Made by a program: the position numbers and the translations under genes
Shown here: piece by piece, positions 55,725 through 64,000 of the stretch
Position numbering within the stretch: position 1 is the first letter of the stretch
How the letters are laid out: the number at the start of each line of letters is the position of its first letter
The notes under the pieces: model-generated
Database searches by the model: none
Told to the model about the DNA's origin: nothing
Seen by the model: the letters and a program-made list of their open reading frames with translations, nothing else
Source of the DNA: Macropodus opercularis
Taxonomy: Eukaryota; Chordata; Actinopteri; Anabantiformes; Osphronemidae
Assembly: GCA_030770545.1 (NCBI GenBank)
Contig: CM061098.1
Span: 18,566,001 to 18,630,000 of the forward strand
Length of the DNA stretch: 64,000 nucleotides
Direction: 5' to 3'

Positions 55725-56149
55725 CAGTCCAGCCCTTCAGCCTTTTGGAGACGTGTCTGTGCGACGTCACTTCTGGCCACAAGCTTCAATTTCTGACGTT
55801 CCAGCCAGTTCCAGGTCCGGCCGACCATGGTGGCCGACGGCGAGGTTCCCGGTTTTGTTCCACCCCCTGGAGCCGGAAGGGATCCAGCTGCTGCTGGAAA
55901 AGGCCTTTTCTCACCTCCACCCTCCACGAAGGGGCCGTGTGGACTTTCACCGACTCTTCTGGCTTAGTTGTGTTTGTGTTGTCATCAGGTCTTGTTGGCT
56001 TGTTTTGGTTCTCTGTTCTGTCTTGTTGGTCCAGTTTGTTGGTTCTGTCCCGAGTCTCGTCTATGTCATTGTGGTTGTGTTGTTTCCTCCCAGTCCAGCC
56101 TTCCAACCTTTTGGAGGCGCTGTGGCTTTGTGTGACGTCACTTTCAGGT
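55725..56149 (+). repeat. Diverged direct repeats about 365 bp apart
   Basis: CAGTCCAGCCCTTCAGCC with TTTTGGAGACG and GCGACGTCACTTCTGG (55725-55775) recurs as CAGTCCAGCCTTCCAACC with TTTTGGAGGCG and GTGACGTCACTTTCAGG (56091-56149). The second carries a consensus CRE, TGACGTCA, at 56133-56140. The interval between them is unassigned. The pair could be a segmental duplication, two satellite units or the ends of an unknown element. Confidence 0.7.
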
Positions 56150-58402
56150 TTGTTTCCTGTTTCAGTCATCACTAGTTGACAAAATGTGTTGGACTGTTGT
56201 GAAGTTAAGTCAAGTGTTTTTAATTTTATCTCGTTGCCTATAATGACCATGGAAGTGTCGGACCGAACCGCTGGCAACTTCCGGTCAGTACCTCACAGTA
56301 GTTTAAGTGACGTGTGTAAAAACATATTGTGTGATGTGTTCTGTCCTCTTAGATTACATTCTAATGAGTGTAGCCTCCATCACAGTAATAATTGTGGTTA
56401 TGAGTTACGTAATATCATTTTCAAATATTGTGATTGAAGAAGCACATGAACAGAAAACACACTGGTGTCACGGATGCAGCAGCAGATAACAGTCATGTGC
56501 GGATGGTGGAGTTTCATTAAGTCCTATGGTGTAAAATGTTTGTTTGCAGCTCACAACATAGACACTAAATCTAAAAGCAGCACAAACACCCAGATTTTAT
56601 TCAGTTCATATAATTAAGCTTAGCATGTGTCACAAACTGAGGCCTCTGGCTGAAAGGGAAGGTCTCCTGGTTGTTCTGCTTGTGGTACATGCTCGTTGCA
56701 GACCAGAGGGATGTTGCCAAAAGGCAGAAAGAAGATGTAGAGGACGAGTCAAACATCCTGGCTTCACCTATTCTACAAGTCTTCCAGACGAGGGTAAGAC
56801 GAAGCAGCTAAGAAAAGCTGGTGTAGACAGCTGAGACGAGGCCACACGTGTCCATCACAGAACTAGTGAAGTGTGTCAGTCGAGGGACATGTATGCAAAT
56901 GGCTCACACACCTTTGATTTGTGTGTCTTTTACCTTCTTAAACGACATTTTCAGCACAGTTGTAAAAATAGTGACATGATCTGGAAGCTGACATATGGGC
57001 TGAGCACTTTCAGTGCTGCAGATGCTTTGCTGCCTCTCAGAGTCGACTCTTTCTGACCATGTTAGAGGCAAATGAGGAAGCTACAGACAGCGTTAAGAAA
57101 ACACTCCCCCTTTTAGACAGGAACAATAAATCCACACATTAAGTCAGCGCAGGAGACTCGCATACGTTCATTTCCTTTTCAGGCCTTCATGTCACTACTC
57201 GAATCAATACACGGATCAAATGTAACATCACTGCACTGACAGCTTGAACAACGCTGTTCCTCACTTCATGGCTCCTGTTGACAATGTTGATATGTTAGAA
57301 GCAGGCGTCAGTCAATCTATCAAGTGGTCCGAGGAAGGAATAATGACCCCACTGAGCGCCAGCACCGACTCTGTCTAGAGGACTCAAGCACGATCGCTGC
57401 AAGCATCCAAAATCAGACCCTCCCTGAGAGAAATGACTGTGAGGATGCCGTCGCTGGCAGCAGACTTCTGGCATGTCAGCAAAGCAGTTGACGTAATGTG
57501 TCTCACTGTCTAAACTGGAGGCATCACCACTGATCAGACATTTTGGGCCTAAATCTATTGATACACAAAGTTCTTCAGAATTCACAGGACAAAGGATGTT
57601 CCAGTGGCCTCACTGTCGCAAACAGATGCTTATATTTTCTGTTAAAAGTTCAAATGTTTTTCATAGACAAAGCAACGTTTCATATTAAAAGCCCGAATTC
57701 TCTCTATAGAAATGCATTCTACTAGTCTGACTCATACGTGGCCCTACACCGTACGTCAAAGCTGGAATGTTTGAACACAGCTCAAAACTACAAAATATGA
57801 TTCGAACATTGAGCTCTGAATATCTGAAAAATGCTTTGTTGTTAGCGTTACAAAGGACTCGGATAATCAGTAATTGCTGATTATGCTGCCAGTTGCTGTG
57901 ATTACCTTGAGAACGTTTTTATGTGTAAATGGTCTTGTCTTGTCCTGGACTAGTGACAGGCCTGTAAATTGCCTCCTGTCAGATGCCATGAGCGTAGTGG
58001 CTGAACTTGAAGCTGCTGTCAGGTTAAGTCAGATTGTGTTATGTCTCGGTTCGTGGATGAGGCTTTGCCTCTGGGGCTAAAGGGTCTCATCTCAAGTTGT
58101 ATCTCTGAGCACGTCATTCTTCGTAGTTGTGAACTCATTTTTGTTGTGTGTGTGTGGGATTGTTGGGACTGTATTCCCCACACATGCGTATCAGTGTAAA
58201 TGTGTGTTTTGAACAAGGGGAAAGAATAGAATTCCCAACTTTTCAGCTTGGTGTCATGAGGTGCAACAGACAGAAAAAATAAAGAGTCACTAATGATTTC
58301 ACGCTTTGGGTGTCAGCCGCAAATGCGTGAGTAATAAAACCAGCACTAATATGCCTGTCTGATGTCAGATACACAGTTACAGTATAGAGCAATAAAACCA
58401 TG
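56150..58402. other. No gene recognised
   Basis: About 2.2 kb with no gene or repeat recognised. Confidence 0.5.
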
Positions 58403-58629
58403 TTAACCCTGGTGCAGCCTTCAATGGGTCCGAATGAAAACAGACAAAACAAAACCACGCAAGGGTTGGATGAAACAGCCGCAGACAGACGCTTCATCTA
58501 GATGAACGTGTTCATCATAGACCCACACGTGTTCATTGCTTGGATGTATCACCCACCAAGGCTGTTTGATCCAACCCTGGTGTGTGTTTGAGCTTTGGCG
58601 CCTCCTAGTTATCAGTGGAGGCTGGTTAA
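58403..58629 (+). mobile_element. piggyBac-type MITE, copy D
   Basis: Flanked by TTAA at 58403-58406 and 58626-58629. The left arm is intact (CCCTGGTGCAGCCTTC), while most of the outer right arm is lost just inside the terminal CC, as in copy C. It keeps a shortened core with CATCTAGATGAACG and CACACGTG. Confidence 0.8.
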
Positions 58630-61600
58630 GATGAAATGACCTGGTTTTCTGCATGAACTGGTTGTCAAATATATTCTGCATCAGCAGCCACAGTGACCGA
58701 TATGAAAAAAGTAAGTGAAGGTATTTAGCACCAACAATGTATCAGTGTATAGTAGGATTGTGCTAAACTTAATTCAACCTGAGACACGCAGCATGTGTTG
58801 CACCTTAATGACCTGTAGGTGGCGATCAGCTAAAACTCACATCGCAACACACAATAATCTGAGCTGCCGTTAACTTTCTGAGGCTGGTGGCTCGGATGAA
58901 CTCATCCTCAGCAGCTGAGCTGACTCTTGGTCTTCATTTCCTCAGTTGAGCCAGATTCATGGTTTGATGATGTTTGCAACTGCACTTGGGGACACGAGTA
59001 ATGATGGTCTGTCGCTTCTCTTCACTTCGCTGATTGGTTCTCGCCATAATATCAATTCTACCACTTTTAAAATCGGTTTGTCAGCTGTGAACCTGACGTC
59101 TGATCACAACTGATGGTCCAACATCATTAAGGCAAGAAGTTCCACAGATGAACCCTGACAGCTGTGAAGTGAAAACCATTTCAGATGAAGCTCATGTAGA
59201 GAAGGCAGAGAGTGAGCATCTAAAATAGAAAACATGAAAACAGCATAGAAAACCTACAACCGAGCTCCACCTGGAAGAACTGCTGCTGTTTGAAGGCAAA
59301 GGGTGGTTGCACCAACTATTGATGTGGTTTAGATTCCTCTGCTGTTCATTCACTGCATTCTGTTCAATTCTGAAAATAAATGTTGAACGTTTCCATTTCT
59401 AAAAATATTCTGTGTTTACAGCATTTTTCGCCTGTATATATATATATATATGAAAAATATCTGTTAAAGTCTAAACCTACGTGCCTCATAAATGCTTTTT
59501 GCCATATCAACATCATGTGCTTTGTGCTGGTAATTGCTGAAATCACGCCCGTTTCAGTCTGTGATTTACTAGGTGCGCTGAGACAGGAACACGGCTTGAA
59601 CCCCCTCAGAGCTTTCTTTCATGTATCATGCAACTTCTTTTGTACGTCCAAGTGCAACACCATGAAAAGAGCGAGTGTGCATCATTATCTCTATTTATGC
59701 CAAGAATAAAAAGATGCACAAAAGATGCAATTGTTGGCGCGAGCTCGGCAGACGGCTGCACACAGCAGGCTCCTCGAACGCAGCCATTCAGAGCTGCCAC
59801 CAACACGTCCCTTAAACAGCACAGTGGCCGCTGACAGGTGCTGCTTTCTCTTTACGAGCCTGGATTGTTGGTGGTTCGTAACTAAATGTGATGAGGATAG
59901 TGAAGCTCATATGAATGAAGAATGTGTACTTCACACAATGTGGACTTAGTGTTTGAGTTTCCCTTTGTTTGACCGTCATGACATACACGTACACGTCTTG
60001 TACAGAATGTCACATCGAGAGAGTGATGATATCCAACTGTGTGTGTGTTTGAACGCTAATAATACCAAAATCAATATGTGCTGCAAACTAGAAACTGCTT
60101 GACACGATGTAGATGACTTAGGAGGACGCGCTGCCTCCAGTCCTCCCAGTTCCACCTGGACTGGTGTGGTGTTTACTTACCCTGTGCTCTGGCTGGACCC
60201 CAGGCTTCACCACCATCTAACAGCCTGTCACATAAAAAGCTTTGTCTTTTGTCACCGTGGCGCTGAGATCAATCCTGCCAGCAGAGCGCGAGGTGCGTGT
60301 GTGTGGGGAACGAAGAGACAAATGACTCTGAATACCTGCGGGGAAAGGGAGCTTTACAGGATGCGGCGGCATTACTGTCATTTTGTCGCCTGCTGTGCGA
60401 TATTTCAAGAGCCGTGTAATCTGGCCTCCACACGCTGTGCCCTGCTCTGCTGCCAAGTGCAGGGTTAAAAAGTGGGTGGACTCTAGCTGGAAAACCTCAT
60501 TAAGTTTTAATTCCTTTCTGTATCCTATTTCTATAATGAGGAATTGATTTTTACTTAGTGCACTGGACCAGAAATAATTATATTTCAAATCATTTCATTC
60601 TCCTCTGTTTGTCTTAGTGTGTGTGTTCCCCACATTTAGCAGAGACGCTGATTTCCTTCCTTCTGCCTATTGAGGTGGGAAAATGATTTGATTTTGATTT
60701 TATGGGATGGACACTCGCCGACGTGGTGACATTACATCTGGTATTTCAACGTGTTCTTTTGGAGAATGAAAGCATGAATAACAGTGTCATTAGCTTCCCT
60801 TGATGATATCACAGTTATTTCCTTCGTAAATGAACCAAGCAATTCATAATTACTTCCAAACACCTTAGGAAAGACTTGATATCGTATTGTTAGAGGCGAT
60901 GGGATAATTGGACTGAGCCACAAACAGCGTATTGATTGGTGCTGAGGTCTAAATTGGATTCATGTAATAAACACCTGTGCTTTGTTATCAAAGCTCCGGT
61001 TGCCCTGAGTTTCCTCTGTGGCGTCTACCACAGGCTGCAGAAACGCACTCAGCTCACTCTGTTTCAGCTGGAGTCACGCAGTCAACTCCGGCGAACATTC
61101 ATTATTCTGTATCGGACATTCATCCCACAGGGAAATAGCTTCGTCTTGTTACTGTTGCTCTCTGTTAAGAACCCGAAAAGAACCAGCCCAGCCCAGGAAA
61201 TGCAGCTGGTTCTGGAGGTTTTCTGCTGAGTGTGTCATCCCGCACAGGTTGTTGACCAAGCAGAGTCCCAGAAACCTGCAGTGTGAGGCGGGGAGCCATC
61301 ACTTACCTCTGCTTGGTGGCTGCTCGCGTTTCGGAGGGTTTTGTGTTGGCCGTCTATCCTGCTATTAAGGCCACGCGGCATCTTTAAGCGTGTGCTGACG
61401 CAGCTATGCCGCTTCTGTCATGTGACCATGCAGCGGCACAGTCGTGGTCTCATTGTGAACCCTGGTTTTTGCCTCTGTGGGAGTTTTGCTTGGCTTGGTC
61501 TCAGGTCACGCTCAGCCCCTTCCCCTCCGACCTCCGGTGTCACGTGCTCCTCCTCTCCCTACATTATCTGTCGGTTCACATTTAAACACCCACTGCTCCA

Positions 61601-64000
61601 TTCTGGCTGCTGCTTCATCAGGACACATCGTCGTCGTGACTCCTCCTCTTTAGGAGGCTTCTTTATTGACTCATTGGCCTTCTCTGACCTCAGCAGATTA
61701 ATAGTCCTACTTTCGATTAGGGCTGTTACATTATAACCGGACTAACACAAAAACAGCAAACTCACCCCAGACTGGAGGAAATGAAAAGTGTTTGCATGTT
61801 GTGAACGTCTGTCCTAACATGTTTAACGTGGCTTCGGTTCCGTGTTATTGACTGTGCTTACGGTACGCGTACTAAGGGCCACTGCTTACGGGCATGATGA
61901 AGAGGATCACTGACACAATCAATGGTGATGGAGTTAAGGAGGCATCCAGCTCCCGTCACACATTAACTCTCCGCGGGAGGCTGCAGCTCCGACCAGCAGC
62001 CTGAACTGGCTTCAGTTACTTTGACAACTAATAGGCTGCTACCCTGCCACATCATATTATGATCGATTGGGATTCATAATGTGCTGCTATATCAAATTCA
62101 CAGTGGTAACGATCGTCTTCACCTCGTCAAGAGTAGCTGCACTGTCTTATTTCCCCTTTGACAGTAAAACTGTCCTGGTTATTATTATATATCCTGATAA
62201 TATTTTCTGTTCATTTCTACAAATTCTGCCGCTTCAACACAACTGTCTCCCTCCCTTGCAACCCATTCGTCTTCTCATTCTCCCTCATCTGCTACAGAGC
62301 AGACCTTCTTATTGAGGATGAACTCCTCCAAGGCCACCGTATATTTTTACTCCTGCCTCCACTTTGCCCTCTCTGCTCCCACGGCTTCCGTGTGGCCGCC
62401 CAATTTTCCCAACCTGAGTCTCTGAGTTCCACCTTTGGTGCAGACAGCCCTTCTCTGGGGATCCCAAAGCAATAATACAGCATCTGAGGCAAAGGCAATA
62501 ATCAAATCTAATGCACTTGCTGATCTGACTTCCCTAACCCCGCTTATTTCTTAATTTATTAGACATGGGAGAGTGGAGAGATGGAGGAACTCAGTGTGTC
62601 TGGCTCCCAAGATGATTTCAGGAGATATATTGTTTATTGCTTTGGGTTTTTACCTGACGATAGACTCTCTGTTGGGTAAAAGTAGCATTTTGAAGATTTT
62701 CTGTTTGATATTTCATGGAGCTGTATTTTTTCTGGTTTAGCATCAACAACTGCAACACTTAAACTAAAGGACACGCTATTATGTGGTGACAGATGGAGGT
62801 GGGTAGAGGACGGACTCTGGAAGTGTTTAGACAGGACTGAGAAATGACTCCTAATCCAGTTTCTGCTTCTTTCTGGCCACATGTTCAGATTTATTGGACG
62901 AGATGTCAAAAACCTGCAGCAGCACGATGAACAGTTTCCCCTTAGTGAGTAATAATAATAATAATAAAATGATAGACTAAATATTATTATGCATTAGATT
63001 CATCCCTTTTCATCATAGTGACTTACCTTAGTGTTCAGAATTTAGTTCTGCAATTAGTTTCCTTCTTTCTTCCACTAATCCTGCAGCAAAGTCGTTTACT
63101 TTTATTATCTGTTGCCACTGACTGTCAGTGTTTCCCTGACTCATCCCTGTCCAGTGGAAACCCTGGAACACTGACGTAACGGCAGAGGGATGCTCCACGA
63201 AGACGAAACAGCATCTGCTACAGGGGGTGAACAAGATTTGAATCTGTAAGATTCAACATGTTTCCCTGAACTGAGGAGAACAATGTGGTGTATTCTGAGT
63301 TGAACTGTGGGGAATGGTGGCAGGTATCCAGACCAGCAGACTGTTGAAACACTAAAGGAATTGATGATGTATCAATACTCTCTTCATTCCAGTTTCACTC
63401 ATCTCACACTTTGTTTTCTTGTGTTTGGCACATACCTTAGATTAGACTACAGTTAAATTGGAGTTCAATCAGTTGATGTGTCCTGTCTGAAGGTGACAAT
63501 GCAGGAAGTGGCTGTGGAACAAGTGACACAGGATTTAGACCTGTCCACTACCCACAAACCTCACTCTGTTTAAGACCTTTATCTTCAAAGGAAATCATGT
63601 ATAGTGATATGCAGATGGAGCCGACGGAGCTTTTTTGTCCTCTTACCAGCGGAGGTGTGACCATACCAGTGTAGCCGCCTCCATTCTAGCAGCTGTGACC
63701 CTATGAAGCCACAGCAGGTGGGTTGTAGTACAGACGTAGCAGGACGACATTAATGTGCTGGAGTGGCGGTGTCACGGTCAGGCTGGGGGCTAATGTGGCT
63801 AACGCCGGGATGGGGCGACGTCTCACGTCCGTTTCAGCCACTGCAAGAATGCGTTGATGTTGAAACCGCCGACATTTGAACCGTGGGCGTTTTTGAGATC
63901 AAGATGAAAATGAATGAGTCGCCCCCACAGACACACACTGTACTGTCTGAAACACATCACGACCTGGTCAGGTTAAGAACAACAAGCCGGTGCCCAGGTC
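58630..64000. other. No gene recognised; short microsatellites
   Basis: About 5.4 kb with no confirmed gene. (TA)n lies at 59434-59451 and (AAT)n at 62951-62967. A repeat-like stretch at 58790-58850 matches the inverse of 10015-10090. 60660-60920 is a candidate conserved non-coding stretch by appearance only. Confidence 0.5.

Noticed and set aside
63027..63217. Internal coding exon on the minus strand (good-looking acceptor CCCCTGTAG and donor AAG|GTAAGT)
   Set aside because: All three frames contain a stop before the donor. It could only be a terminal coding exon with a spliced 3' UTR, which is not supported.

Overview
The window looks like ray-finned fish (teleost) nuclear DNA, probably from a percomorph-type genome. 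This is inferred from the mobile elements: L2/CR1-type and Rex1-like LINEs, a tRNA-derived SINE with a GATG tail, Tc1/mariner, hAT and piggyBac relics with TTAA-flanked MITEs, Penelope-like elements with a GIY-YIG endonuclease, and Ty3/gypsy elements of the self-priming Tf1/sushi kind, together with long CA/GT microsatellites. I could not identify any host protein-coding gene with confidence. Most short open frames are chance frames, many opening at non-ATG codons. The window therefore reads as intergenic or deep intronic sequence.

Layout. 0-7.5 kb: non-coding, with a LINE RT scrap, one piggyBac-type MITE and CA microsatellites. 7.5-9.7 kb: a minus-strand gypsy LTR remnant abutting a 5'-truncated, frame-broken L2-type LINE whose RT core (YADD) is still readable. 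9.7-16.4 kb: mostly unannotated, with a purine-rich tract. 16.4-17.6 kb: a perfect hairpin, the 3' end of a Rex1-like LINE, and a SINE with a perfect 13-bp target duplication. 20.6-36 kb: a transposon graveyard with nesting. It holds MITE B, hAT and Tc1 pieces, a piggyBac transposase pseudogene, a Tc1 pseudogene, a Penelope-like element split by a solo LTR, an L2-type LINE 5' half, and inside that LINE's 5' region a structurally complete 4.52-kb LTR retrotransposon (29499-34018).

The 29499-34018 element is the standout. Its LTRs (791 and 781 bp) appear to differ only by one extra copy of a 10-bp direct repeat. It has a perfect 5-bp target duplication (GCAAC) and a polypurine tract. Its primer-binding site is exactly complementary to 10 nt inside its own LTR, about 27 nt downstream of a TATA-like box, which is the signature of Tf1/sushi self-priming. 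Instead of gag-pol it carries one long, GC-rich open frame built mostly of tandem arrays with units of 24, 30, 30, 39 and 33 bp. No protease, reverse transcriptase or integrase is visible, so it is best read as a young non-autonomous retrotransposon mobilised in trans by a sushi-type partner.

36-64 kb: again largely unannotated. It contains Penelope pieces at 37.4 and 45.9 kb, MITEs at 39.9 and 58.4 kb, a SINE scrap at 44.2 kb, a 31-bp tandem/inverted array at 47.0 kb, a 63-bp GT microsatellite, a 160-bp palindromic TA-flanked MITE at 53.4 kb and a duplicated segment at 55.7/56.1 kb.
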